Shown here in pieces: positions 53,052 to 60,854 of a stretch of DNA of 64,000 nt. The notes under the pieces were generated by a model. The model was not told the origin of the DNA and ran no database searches. It saw only the letters and a program-made list of their open reading frames with translations. Position 1 is the stretch's first letter. Each line of letters opens with the position of its first letter. Source of the DNA: Mumia sp. zg.B17. Lineage in GTDB: Bacteria; Actinomycetota; Actinomycetes; Propionibacteriales; Nocardioidaceae. The stretch covers positions 310,001 through 374,000 of the forward strand of contig NZ_JAHWCI010000005.1 of NCBI RefSeq assembly GCF_019550915.1, in the 5' to 3' direction. Made by a program: the position numbers and the translations under genes.

Positions 53052-53108
53052 TGTGACCTGCACCACAAACCCGCGTGTTGACCTCAACGTTGCTTGAAGT
53101 CCTACGGT
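53052..53108. promoter_or_regulatory. Divergent control region: CRP/GlxR-like site and MarR operator
   Basis: 53052-53067 is TGTGA-N6-CCACA, one mismatch from the CRP/GlxR consensus, on the glucoamylase side. On the other side TTGACC (53078-53083) and TACGGT (53103-53108) flank TCAACGTTGCTTGA (53084-53097), which holds the palindrome CAACGTTG. TACGGT is 6 nt from ATG 53115, so that mRNA is leaderless, and the dyad would be the MarR-type autoregulatory operator. Confidence 0.5.
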
Positions 53109-53114
53109 CGTCGA

Positions 53115-53573
53115 ATGACGACACAGCAAACCGCAGACGCCGACGTGACCGCGCAACCGGTCGCCTACTGGACCGGGGTCGCCTACGAGTCGGTGATCGC
53201 GTTCATCCGCGCGAAGCAAGCCGCGCTCGGCTTCACCCAGCCGCAGTTCTGGCTGCTGCGCAACCTGTCGAAGAACGACATCTCCTCCGACGGCCACGGC
53301 ATGACCGTCCCCGACCTCCAGCAGGCCATGAGCTCCTACCTCAGAGTCGAGGACGACCTCGCTGCCGAAGCGGAGGTCATGCTGGACCGCGGATGGTTGA
53401 CTCGCGATGCCGAGGGGAGGCTCTGGCTCACCGATGCGGGCGAGGAGGCTCGTGTCGCGTTCAAGCAGCACACCCCGGCGATCCGGGAGGCGATCCATCG
53501 CGGCATCGACGACGCCGACTATGCGACGACGGTGAAGGTCCTCCAGCAGATGATCCGGAACACGGCCGTCTGA
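53115..53573 (+). CDS. MarR-like winged-helix regulator
   Basis: 152 residues. Helical N-terminus (AYWTGVAYESVIAFIRAKQA), a winged helix-turn-helix (GMTVPDLQQAMSSYLRVEDD, VMLDRGWLTRDAEGRLWLTD) and a C-terminal dimerisation helix. The wing has the DAEGR...LT hallmark of MarR. ATG 53115 is set by TACGGT 6 nt upstream. Ligand and targets beyond its own promoter unknown; the divergent glucoamylase gene is a candidate. Confidence 0.82.
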   Translation: MTTQQTADADVTAQPVAYWTGVAYESVIAFIRAKQAALGFTQPQFWLLRNLSKNDISSDGHGMTVPDLQQAMSSYLRVEDDLAAEAEVMLDRGWLTRDAEGRLWLTDAGEEARVAFKQHTPAIREAIHRGIDDADYATTVKVLQQMIRNTAV

Positions 53574-53632
53574 CGGCGCTTGTACGGCAGTCTGTTCCGC
53601 GACATCGTCATCGAGCTCTGAGGAGCACCCGC

Positions 53633-54004
53633 ATGGAAACCGCCCCGATCGCCGCCTGGACCTTGCAGAACGAGATCCCGATCCCCGAGGACGTGAGGCC
53701 ACTGCTGGTGCCGGGCGAGGAACCCGTCGCCGCCTTCAAGACCTTCCGCGACAGCGCCGTCTTCACGTCGAAACGCCTGATCGTGCGGGACGCACAAGGG
53801 CTGACCGGCAAGAAGGTCGAGATCTACTCGCTTCCGTACAACACGATCAACATGTGGTCGTCGGAGAACGCCGGCCGGCTCGACTGGAACTCGGAGATCG
53901 AGCTTTGGACGCGCGCCGGCCACATCAAGGTCAAGCTCAGCAAGGGCGCGGACGTCCGGCGGATCGACAGCCTGATCGCGTGGGCCGTGCTCGGCAACCA
54001 CTGA
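53633..54004 (+). CDS. Bacterial PH-domain protein
   Basis: 123 residues, single PF08000-like PH domain (AAFKTFRDSAVFTSKRLIVR, IYSLPYNTINMWSSENAG, SEIELWTRAGHIKVKLSKG). Such small proteins form ring oligomers with unknown function. ATG 53633 has GAGGAG about 8 nt upstream. Confidence 0.88.
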   Translation: METAPIAAWTLQNEIPIPEDVRPLLVPGEEPVAAFKTFRDSAVFTSKRLIVRDAQGLTGKKVEIYSLPYNTINMWSSENAGRLDWNSEIELWTRAGHIKVKLSKGADVRRIDSLIAWAVLGNH

Positions 54005-54023
54005 CACGGTCGCCCGACCGGCC

Positions 54024-54863
54024 TCAGCGCGCCAACCACCCGGCCACGAGTGCGCGGAAGGCCGCCGGGTCGTCGAAGAACGGGAAGTGGCCGGCGCCGT
54101 CCTGCACCGCGAGCTCTCCGCGCGGGAACAGGGCGGCGAGCTCCTTCAACGGGCCGACCGGATTGCCCACGTCCACGCTCCCAGCGAGGACGAGGACCGG
54201 GATGTCGAGCGCTGCCAGGGCGGCCCGCGTGGCTTCGGGCTCGAAGGCCCCGTCGGCGCCGAACTCCTGGGCTGCCACCGGGTTGCGAGCCGCGTCCATC
54301 TCGGCGTCGTACGCGGCGGCCTCGTCGTCCCACCGCCCGTAGGTGAAGGGGGTGATCGCGGCCCAGTCCGCCTCGTCGGGAGCGCCGGACTGGATGCGGT
54401 CGAGCGCGGCCGCCGCGTCGGCGTACCAGGGCTCGGCCGCTCGCGAGCGCGCCACCTCGGACCGGGCTTCGTCGCTGATCTCGACGCCGACGGCCCGAGT
54501 GCTCGGAGTGATCAGCACGAGTCGCTCGACGCGGTCCGGATACTGCTCGGCGTATCGGTAGACGACGTTCGCCCCGGCCGAGTGGCCGAGCAGCGCGAGC
54601 GTGTCCAGGCCGAGGTGCAACCGCAGCGCCTCGACGTCGTCGACCAGCCGGTCGCACCGGTACGTCGCGGGGTCGGCGGGCGCCTCGGACGCACCGGTCC
54701 CCCGGGGGTCGAGGAGCACCAGCTCCGCCTCGTCGCTGATGCCGCCCAGGTCGCCGAGGTAGTCGGCGGGCAACGCCGGACCTCCCGGGACGCACACCAG
54801 CGGCGAGCCAGCACCGACTCGGCGATAGCCGAGGCGAGTTCCGTCGGGGGCAGTGATGTTCAT
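54024..54863 (-). CDS. Alpha/beta hydrolase, proline iminopeptidase-like
   Basis: 279 residues. Oxyanion region VCVPGGPALPADYL, DPRGTGAS, nucleophile elbow LLGHSAGAN (Ser about 95), acid in LAGSVDVGNP and His in DGAGHFPFF. S33-type fold; peptidase or esterase activity cannot be separated by sequence. ATG 54863 has AAGGGA 5-6 nt upstream. Convergent with the PH-domain gene, 20 bp apart. Confidence 0.87.
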   Translation of the reverse strand: MNITAPDGTRLGYRRVGAGSPLVCVPGGPALPADYLGDLGGISDEAELVLLDPRGTGASEAPADPATYRCDRLVDDVEALRLHLGLDTLALLGHSAGANVVYRYAEQYPDRVERLVLITPSTRAVGVEISDEARSEVARSRAAEPWYADAAAALDRIQSGAPDEADWAAITPFTYGRWDDEAAAYDAEMDAARNPVAAQEFGADGAFEPEATRAALAALDIPVLVLAGSVDVGNPVGPLKELAALFPRGELAVQDGAGHFPFFDDPAAFRALVAGWLAR

Positions 54864-54899
54864 GGGGATCCCTTCAGATGCCGGGTCCTGGGCGTGGGC

Positions 54900-55280
54900 T
54901 CATCGCAGAGATCGGACGACCGCGTCTGCGAGGTCGTGGGGCGTGCTGTTGAAGGCGATGGTCGCCTGAGAGGCGTGACGCCTGACCAGGTTGACGACCG
55001 TTTCGAAGAGCTCGAGCTGGTCCTCATCCTTGCGGAGACCACCGCCGACGACAACACAGTTCCAAGGGCGCGCTCGAAGCGCACTGCTGACGCGCGTGCG
55101 GATGTCGTCGCTGCCGTCCAGCCCCACCAGACATGCCTCGGCGTCATGACCGCGGGCGGCCAGGTCGGCCATGCCGCTCTCGATCGCCTCGGCGACCGGC
55201 TCCGGATCCCACGGTCCGGGAACCCGGAAGGGGTCGAGGCCGATCACCAGGACCTGCAGATGCGCCGCGGCGTCGCTCAC
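54900..55280 (-). CDS. Small hypothetical protein, Rossmann-like
   Basis: 126 residues, not assigned. Alternating strands and helices (HLQVLVIGLDPFRVPGPW, EACLVGLDGSDDIRTRVSSA, WNCVVVGGGLRKDEDQLELF, ATIAFNSTPHDLADAVVRSL) suggest a small flavodoxin- or Rossmann-like fold, with a GGGLRKDEDQ segment as a possible active site. GTG 55280 is fixed by TATCGT (minus strand 55292-55287) 6 nt upstream, a leaderless start. Confidence 0.7.
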   Translation of the reverse strand: MSDAAAHLQVLVIGLDPFRVPGPWDPEPVAEAIESGMADLAARGHDAEACLVGLDGSDDIRTRVSSALRARPWNCVVVGGGLRKDEDQLELFETVVNLVRRHASQATIAFNSTPHDLADAVVRSLR

Positions 55281-55317
55281 ACCGCCACGATAAGGCCGCG
55301 CCGGTGTCAGGCCTCGG

Positions 55318-56373
55318 CTACGACAACGGCGGGGCATCCACGGCGTCCGGCCCGCCGCCACGGCGTACGACCTCGGCGCGCGCCCGGTCGATACCGCCGT
55401 GCTCGAGTGCGGCGAGGTGGGACTCGCCTTCCCAGACACGCCGTCCCCGGCGACGCACCGTCACCTGCATGGTGGCGCCGAGATGCTCGATCGCACCCGG
55501 CACGTTGCGCCGCTGCGCAGGGAGGGGAACGGGAAGCACGTGCGCGCTCGCCAGATTGCCCGAGCCCTCGATCTCGACCTGCCACTGGGCACTGCGCCCG
55601 CGCAGCGTCCAACGCTCGTCACTCACCTCCGCACGGACCGGCGACACGACCGGGTCGCCCAGCCGGACCAACCGGCCGTCGGGCAGGAGCACGACGACGG
55701 CGGTCACCGTGGTCCGGATCGGGCCGGCAGTCACCTCTCCGCCGGCGAAGGCGACGCACACCGACCGCTCGGCGAACCCTTGGGCCTGCCCCCACCACCA
55801 GGAGTCGGGGAACCCGCCCTTGCCCCAGTTCTTCTCGGCGTACACCGACCACCCGTCGAGGTCCCAGGTCTCCGTCCCGACGACGGCCTGGCCGTACGCA
55901 GACCCGCCGAGAAGCCACGGGTGCCAGTACTGGTTGAGACCAGGCACGGCCTGGAACACACTCGATCCACCCACGCTCCGACGCGGCCACGGCACCGGGG
56001 TCGTGACCCTGACGTCGAGCCGCGCGTCCGGGCCGAGATCGACCCGCAGGCTGTCCGGTGTGCCGTGGAAGGCCTCTCCCGACAGCACTCCCAGCCCGTC
56101 CGCGGCGGCAGAGCCCGCCGGGTGCGCCGTGGTGCGGAGGAAGCCGCCCGGGTGAGCCGCGAGTCCCAGCGTCGACCACGTCCCGTCGGCGGCCTGGTTC
56201 ACCCCGTCGAGCGCGATCACGACGCGACCCGACGCGGGGTCGGTGAACCGCCAGAAGTAGCCCTCCATCGCGACCCCGTGCGCGGGCAGCGGGTCGCCGA
56301 ACGGTCGGTCGGCACCACTCGCGCGGTACGCCTGCCGGACTGACGAGACGGCGGTGCGCACCCAGGAAGTCAT
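55318..56373 (-). CDS. Tocopherol cyclase-like protein
   Basis: 351 residues. The EKNWGKGGFPDSWWWGQAQG core and the surrounding beta-rich pattern (FWRFTDPASGRVVIALDGV) match the tocopherol-cyclase-like family (PF14249). In non-photosynthetic bacteria these proteins do not make tocopherol and their substrate is unknown, perhaps a prenyl lipid. ATG 56373 lies 6 nt after a CATAGT box (minus strand 56385-56380), giving a leaderless mRNA. Confidence 0.82.
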   Translation of the reverse strand: MTSWVRTAVSSVRQAYRASGADRPFGDPLPAHGVAMEGYFWRFTDPASGRVVIALDGVNQAADGTWSTLGLAAHPGGFLRTTAHPAGSAAADGLGVLSGEAFHGTPDSLRVDLGPDARLDVRVTTPVPWPRRSVGGSSVFQAVPGLNQYWHPWLLGGSAYGQAVVGTETWDLDGWSVYAEKNWGKGGFPDSWWWGQAQGFAERSVCVAFAGGEVTAGPIRTTVTAVVVLLPDGRLVRLGDPVVSPVRAEVSDERWTLRGRSAQWQVEIEGSGNLASAHVLPVPLPAQRRNVPGAIEHLGATMQVTVRRRGRRVWEGESHLAALEHGGIDRARAEVVRRGGGPDAVDAPPLS

Positions 56374-56454
56374 CCCCGCACTATGGCAGAGCACCGGAGC
56401 CCGAAGGCGCCGAGTCGGCGGCCCTGGCCGGACCACAGACGCGTGTCGAGCCAC

Positions 56455-56460
56455 TATGTT
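56455..56460 (+). promoter_or_regulatory. -10 box of the DUF4230 gene (leaderless)
   Basis: TATGTT with 7 nt to GTG 56468. The facing CATAGT of the divergent gene is 70 bp away. Confidence 0.5.
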
Positions 56461-56467
56461 GACGCCC

Positions 56468-57124
56468 GTGGCCTTCCAGCGCAGCGGTGTGACCGCGTTC
56501 AAGACCGTGATCGCTCTGGTGATCGCGTCGTCGTTGCTCACCATCGCTGCTGTGATGGCGATCGATCGCCTCAACATCTTTGACGGCTTCAACCCCTTCG
56601 GCTCCGAGACGGTCGATCGCTCGGGGCCGACGATGCTCGAACGGATCCGTACGCTCGAGGAGTTCACCGCGGCCGAGGGCAACTTCACCCAGGACGTGGA
56701 CATCGAGAACGACACGAAGTTCGTCCCCGGCTTCGTCTCGGGCCAACGCGTCGTCGCCATCGTGACCGGCTCGGTGGGTGCCACCGTCGACTTCAGCCGC
56801 CTCGACGCGGACTCCGTCGCGGTCGAGGAGGACTCCAGCACGATCAGGATCACCCTCCCGCAGCCGACGCTGAGCGGCGCCGAGATCGACGAGCAGTCGG
56901 TACGGATCGTCTCGCGCCAGCGGGGCGTCGCCGACCGCGTCGAGGACTTCTTCGCCGAGAACCCGACCGACGACAGTCCGGTCTTCCGGACCGCGAAGGC
57001 CCGGATCGACAAGGCAGCCGACGAGTCCGAGCTGGTCGACCGTGCGCGCGCGAACACCGAGCAGTGGCTCCGTACGTTCCTCGCAGCGGCAGGTTTTGAG
57101 ACCGTGAGCATCACCTGGCAGTAG
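56468..57124 (+). CDS. DUF4230-type membrane-anchored protein
   Basis: 218 residues. One N-terminal membrane helix (VTAFKTVIALVIASSLLTIA) and an extracytoplasmic domain with ERIRTLEEFTAAEGNFTQDV and RVVAIVTGSVGATVDFSRL, the DUF4230 hallmark. Function unknown. GTG 56468 is chosen over the in-frame ATG 56456 because that ATG lies inside the TATGTT -10 box. Confidence 0.8.
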   Translation: MAFQRSGVTAFKTVIALVIASSLLTIAAVMAIDRLNIFDGFNPFGSETVDRSGPTMLERIRTLEEFTAAEGNFTQDVDIENDTKFVPGFVSGQRVVAIVTGSVGATVDFSRLDADSVAVEEDSSTIRITLPQPTLSGAEIDEQSVRIVSRQRGVADRVEDFFAENPTDDSPVFRTAKARIDKAADESELVDRARANTEQWLRTFLAAAGFETVSITWQ

Positions 57125-57150
57125 CGCCCGCAGCGGCTCGGCGGAGATGT

Positions 57151-57189
57151 ACAAGAACTGTTGTCCAACTGCTCCACCGAACTTAGCGT
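57151..57189 (+). promoter_or_regulatory. Promoter and operator of the ArsR-type regulator/MFS operon
   Basis: TTGTCC (57161-57166), 17-bp spacer, TAGCGT (57184-57189), then 6 nt to ATG 57196. A dyad ACAAGAACTGTTGT (57151-57164) overlaps the -35, a fitting site for autorepression. Confidence 0.6.
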
Positions 57190-57195
57190 CGCGAC

Positions 57196-57747
57196 ATGAC
57201 GTCCATCGAGACACTGCGCGCCGTGATGCAGCCGACCCGGCGACGGATGATCGAGTACCTCTATCTGCACGGGCCGTGCCAGGTGAGCACGCTGGCCCGC
57301 GCGCTCGACCAGCAGGTCGGAAGCATCAGCCACCACCTCCGGATGCTGGAACGCGCCGGAGTCGTCTCCCAGGCGACGGAGCTGGCAACCGACGCCCGGA
57401 CGAGCTGGTGGCGACTGGTGCAGAGCTCGATCTCCTGGTCGGTCGACGACTTCAACACCGACCCTGCTGCGCGGATGGAGGCGAAGGCCGCGGAGCGGGT
57501 CAACATCGACCACCAGCTCGCCAAGCTCGCAGCGTGGAAGCGGGCGTCTGACGGTGCGGGCGAAGAGTGGCGTCGTGCCGCGTTCAACAGCGGGTTGATC
57601 GCCTCCGCCACACCCGCGGAGCTGGACGCGCTCCACCAGGCCCTCGTCCGGACCTGGCGCGAGTGGCGCGGCGCGATCGACGTCGACGACGGCGAAGGTC
57701 GAGAGCCGGTCTTCGTCTTCACCCACGGCTTCCCCAGCGCGCCGTGA
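57196..57747 (+). CDS. ArsR-type (HTH_20) regulator
   Basis: 183 residues. Winged helix-turn-helix at 1-85 (MQPTRRRMIEYLYLHGPCQV, SISHHLRMLERAGVV) and a C-terminal helical region similar to regulators that neighbour MFS exporters. No metal-binding cysteine pair is seen. Leaderless start at ATG 57196. The stop overlaps the transporter start by 4 nt (GTGA), so regulator and exporter are one operon, likely induced by an exported compound. Confidence 0.88.
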   Translation: MTSIETLRAVMQPTRRRMIEYLYLHGPCQVSTLARALDQQVGSISHHLRMLERAGVVSQATELATDARTSWWRLVQSSISWSVDDFNTDPAARMEAKAAERVNIDHQLAKLAAWKRASDGAGEEWRRAAFNSGLIASATPAELDALHQALVRTWREWRGAIDVDDGEGREPVFVFTHGFPSAP

Positions 57748-59030
57748 CGACGACGTCGACCGTGCCGCCCTTCGCCCGAGATCGGATGGTCCACGGGTGG
57801 TTCGTGGTCAAGGGTGTCTCGGACGCCGGCGACGCCGCATGGATCATCGCTCTCGCGTGGACGGCGGTGCAGCTCGCGAGTCCCGCTGTCGCCGGCCTGG
57901 TCGTTGCCGCCGGCACGCTCCCCCGGGCCGCCGCCCTCCTGGTCGGCGGGGCGGTCGCCGACCGCTTCGACGTACGCCGGATCCTCACCATGACGACCGC
58001 GGCTCGTGTGCTCGTCCTCCTCGGCACCATCGCGGTCGCGGTCCTGGCAGGAGAGTCGATCGCCCTGCTCGCCGTCGCCGCGATCGGCTTCGGACTCTGC
58101 GACGCGATTTTCGAGCCGGCCGCCGTCACCCTCGGTCGTCACCTCGTGCGAGAGGACGACCTGTCCGCGTACGGAGGGGCGAGCCAGACCTCCGCACGTC
58201 TCGGCGCCATGACGGGCGCCGCGATCGGCGGTGGACTGGTCGCCTTCGGAGGGCTGACGGTCAGTGCCGCGCTCAACGCGATCACCTACCTCGGGGTTCT
58301 CGGCTATCTGGCGGTGGCGCTCCGCCTCCGGTTCCCCATGCCCCGGATGGATCCGGCCCCGGTGCTGCGCGCCATCGGGGAGGGGTTCGGGCACCTGAGG
58401 ACCACCCGGACGACGAGGACGCTCGTGATCACCCTCTCGGGCCTCAATCTCGCCGTCGGGCCGGCGCTCGGGCTCGGTCTCGCCCTCCGCGTGCGCGACG
58501 CGGAGTGGGGCGCGGGGACGCTGGGCGTGCTCCAGGCCCTGGTCGCGTGTGGCGCACTCGTGGGCGGAGCCGTCATGATCCGCTGGCAACCCCACCGGCC
58601 CGCCCCACTGGCATTCACGCTGCTCGTCGTGCAGGGGCTCGCGATCGTCCTCCTCGCGACACCCACGGTCCTCGTCACGGCCACGTCGTGCGTGATCATC
58701 GGTCTCACTGCAGGAGCCGCCTCAGCGCTGCTCTATGCCGTCTTCGTCCGGAGCGTCGCGCCCCAGTTCCTCGGTCGCCTCGGCTCCATCCAGCGCCTCG
58801 GCGACGACTGCCTCATGCCGGCGGCGATGGCCACCTTCGGCGCGGTGGCAGGTGGTGTGTCGCTCGCGGGCGCGTTCGGCATCTTCGGAGGAATGATGTC
58901 GGTCCTGATGGTCGTGGCGCTCACGCGATCGCGCGTGGCTGCTCCCGCCGCGACGCCGTGCCGGCCCCTCGCGACCGGCGCCACCACGGGCGCGAGACGA
59001 GAGCGGCGAGACCTGCGCCGACGCTGTTGA
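57744..59030 (+). CDS. MFS exporter
   Basis: 428 residues, about 12 membrane helices. Loop motif GGAVADRFDVRRIL, and the DAIFEPAAVTLGRHL segment common in MFS multidrug/enterobactin-type exporters. Coupled to the ArsR-type regulator by a GTGA overlap. Its last 110 bp overlap the end of the convergent VanZ-like gene; the Arg-rich tail (TTGARRERRDLRRRC) is probably not needed for transport. Confidence 0.88.
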   Translation: MTTTSTVPPFARDRMVHGWFVVKGVSDAGDAAWIIALAWTAVQLASPAVAGLVVAAGTLPRAAALLVGGAVADRFDVRRILTMTTAARVLVLLGTIAVAVLAGESIALLAVAAIGFGLCDAIFEPAAVTLGRHLVREDDLSAYGGASQTSARLGAMTGAAIGGGLVAFGGLTVSAALNAITYLGVLGYLAVALRLRFPMPRMDPAPVLRAIGEGFGHLRTTRTTRTLVITLSGLNLAVGPALGLGLALRVRDAEWGAGTLGVLQALVACGALVGGAVMIRWQPHRPAPLAFTLLVVQGLAIVLLATPTVLVTATSCVIIGLTAGAASALLYAVFVRSVAPQFLGRLGSIQRLGDDCLMPAAMATFGAVAGGVSLAGAFGIFGGMMSVLMVVALTRSRVAAPAATPCRPLATGATTGARRERRDLRRRC

Positions 59031-59472
59031 GCAGGATGTCGTCGACCGAGGCCACGCGCCCCAGCTGGACGACGTACTGCGTGACCTCGATCAGCAGCGA
59101 GCAGAAGGCCGCGACGACCATGACCCGCGGGACCGAGGCGAGTGCCCGGAACCTCACGGGGATCAGGAGGCCGAGCACCGCGAACACCAACAGGTTCCCG
59201 ACGACCTGGTACGGCGGCATGGTGACGACGTCCCGGAGCGGCACCAGGCTCACCGTGCCGGTCTCAGCGGGGTTGCCCGGCTCCATGGTGAGCCAGACCC
59301 ACGGTGCCGTCCCGTACACGATGCCGACCTCGGTGAGCGACACCCGCCACGCCGATCTCGTCGGGCTCCCTGCGCGACGGCGTACGCGTGCCAGCGCCCA
59401 CGCGACCACTGCTGCCGCCGGCAGAAGAGCCAGCATGACGAGGCCGATGCCGCCGTACCGGTCGATGATCAC
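58921..59472 (-). CDS. VanZ-like membrane protein
   Basis: 183 residues. Four or five membrane helices with the VanZ core: VSLVPLRDVV, VVGNLLVFAVLGLLIPVRF, SLLIEVTQYVVQLGRVASVD, DDILLNSVGAGLAAL. VanZ-like proteins are linked to glycopeptide tolerance and cell-envelope roles. GTG 59472 overlaps the stop of the upstream VanY-like gene (GTGA). 3' end overlaps the MFS gene by 110 bp. Confidence 0.88.
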   Translation of the reverse strand: MIIDRYGGIGLVMLALLPAAAVVAWALARVRRRAGSPTRSAWRVSLTEVGIVYGTAPWVWLTMEPGNPAETGTVSLVPLRDVVTMPPYQVVGNLLVFAVLGLLIPVRFRALASVPRVMVVAAFCSLLIEVTQYVVQLGRVASVDDILLNSVGAGLAALVSRPWWRRSRGAGTASRREQPRAIA

Positions 59473-60071
59473 CGCTGCATCCTCGGGTCGTCGGTCGGGT
59501 CGGCGTAGGTCGGTGGGCAACCATGAGCCACGGCGTCGGTTCGCAGCTCATAGTGCCACGGCTCGTTGTCGTAGATCCGGCAGAGCCCGAAGGAGGCGCC
59601 GTGCTCGGCCAGCCATGCCGTGGCCGTCGACGGACCGATGTCGACAGCGTCCCCGGCCTCGTGCACCGAGGCCCCGGGCCGGGCGACCCACCGCCTGGCC
59701 TCCTCGTCCGAGCCGTACTTCTCCGCGGCCTCTCGGAAGAGCTGCTCCTGGTAGTCGGACGAGCGCCATCCACTGTTGACGGCGAGCTCGACACCGTCGT
59801 CGGCCGCATCGGTCGCCGCCCGGCGAAGCGCCGTACGGAGCCTTGGGTCGAGGTTCGTCACCGCAGGGATCTCGGCGAGGACGGACGCGCCCTCGGCGAT
59901 CCTGCCGCTCGCGCCGACGGCACGGGTCTCCGCGGGAACGCCGGTCTGCGGGATGCCGAGAACGGTCACCCACAGCGCGGCGGTGGCGGCAGCCGCGGCC
60001 GCGACCGTGACCGTGAGGAGGATCGATCGGGTGCGGCGCGCTGCCGCTCGCGGTTCCTGGGTACGGGACAT
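59469..60071 (-). CDS. VanY-like D-alanyl-D-alanine carboxypeptidase (M15)
   Basis: 200 residues. N-terminal membrane anchor (SILLTVTVAAAAAATAALWV), then the M15B zinc peptidase domain: NSGWRSSDYQEQLF, SVHEAGDAVDIG with the His and Asp zinc ligands, and EPWHYEL with the third ligand. Trims the terminal D-Ala from peptidoglycan stems. ATG 60071 is taken; a TTG four codons earlier is possible. Divergent from a two-component system across 90 bp. Confidence 0.88.
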   Translation of the reverse strand: MSRTQEPRAAARRTRSILLTVTVAAAAAATAALWVTVLGIPQTGVPAETRAVGASGRIAEGASVLAEIPAVTNLDPRLRTALRRAATDAADDGVELAVNSGWRSSDYQEQLFREAAEKYGSDEEARRWVARPGASVHEAGDAVDIGPSTATAWLAEHGASFGLCRIYDNEPWHYELRTDAVAHGCPPTYADPTDDPRMQR

Positions 60072-60146
60072 GCCGCCAGTCAAGGAAAGGGCGTGTTGTC
60101 AGGGCGTACGCAGATTTCGATACGGCGGCGATAGGTGCCCACTCCC

Positions 60147-60152
60147 TACCAT
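60147..60152 (+). promoter_or_regulatory. -10 box of the VanR-like gene (leaderless)
   Basis: TACCAT with 6 nt (CGGAGG) to ATG 60159. The purine stretch touches the ATG and is too close to act as a ribosome site. Confidence 0.5.
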
Positions 60153-60158
60153 CGGAGG

Positions 60159-60854
60159 ATGCGCGTACTGGTCGTCGAGGACGAGCCGTTCCTGGCGGAG
60201 GCGGTCCGCGACGCCCTCCGGCTGGAGGCGATCGCCGCCGACATCGCGGGCGACGGTGACACCGCTCTGGAGCTGCTCAGCGTCAACGCCTACGACATCG
60301 CCGTGCTGGACCGTGACATCCCCGGCCCGTCCGGAGACGAGATCGCCCGGCGCATCGTCGACTCCGGGGCCGGGACACCGATCCTCATGCTCACCGCCGC
60401 CGACCGCCTCGACGACAAGGCGTCAGGGTTCGAGCTGGGTGTCGACGACTACCTCACCAAGCCGTTCGAGCTGAGGGAGCTGGTGCTGCGGTTGCGGGCG
60501 CTCGATCGTCGCCGCGCGCACAGCAGACCGCCCGTGCACGAGGTGGCCGGCCTGCGACTCGACCCGTTCCGCCGCGAGGTCTATCGAGACGGCCGCTACG
60601 TCCCGCTCACCCGCAAGCAGTTCGCCGTCCTCGAGATCCTCGTCCTTGCCGAGGGTGGCGTCATCAGCGCGGAGCAGCTTCTCGAGCGGGCGTGGGACGA
60701 GAACGCGAACCCGTTCACCAACGCCGTACGCATCACCGTCTCCGGCCTCCGCAAGCGACTCGGGGAACCCGGGCTGATCGCCACGGTTCCCGGCGTCGGG
60801 TATCGCCTCGACACGCAGACGCACGTGGGGCGCGAGGGAGCACGCGGTGGCTAG
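60159..60854 (+). CDS. OmpR-family response regulator, VanR-like
   Basis: 231 residues. Receiver with acidic E8/D9 pocket, phospho-acceptor D51 (IAVLDRDIPG) and KPF near 102, then a winged-helix effector (LTRKQFAVLEILVLAEGGVI, NAVRITVSGLRKRLG, GVGYRL). By position it should control the divergent vanY/vanZ-like genes. It overlaps the kinase gene by 8 nt. Confidence 0.92.
   Translation: MRVLVVEDEPFLAEAVRDALRLEAIAADIAGDGDTALELLSVNAYDIAVLDRDIPGPSGDEIARRIVDSGAGTPILMLTAADRLDDKASGFELGVDDYLTKPFELRELVLRLRALDRRRAHSRPPVHEVAGLRLDPFRREVYRDGRYVPLTRKQFAVLEILVLAEGGVISAEQLLERAWDENANPFTNAVRITVSGLRKRLGEPGLIATVPGVGYRLDTQTHVGREGARGG

Noticed and set aside
55318-57726. 802-codon minus-strand frame across the tocopherol-cyclase-like gene
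   Set aside because: The first 450 codons are antisense to the ArsR-type and DUF4230 genes; the cyclase-like protein starts at 56373.
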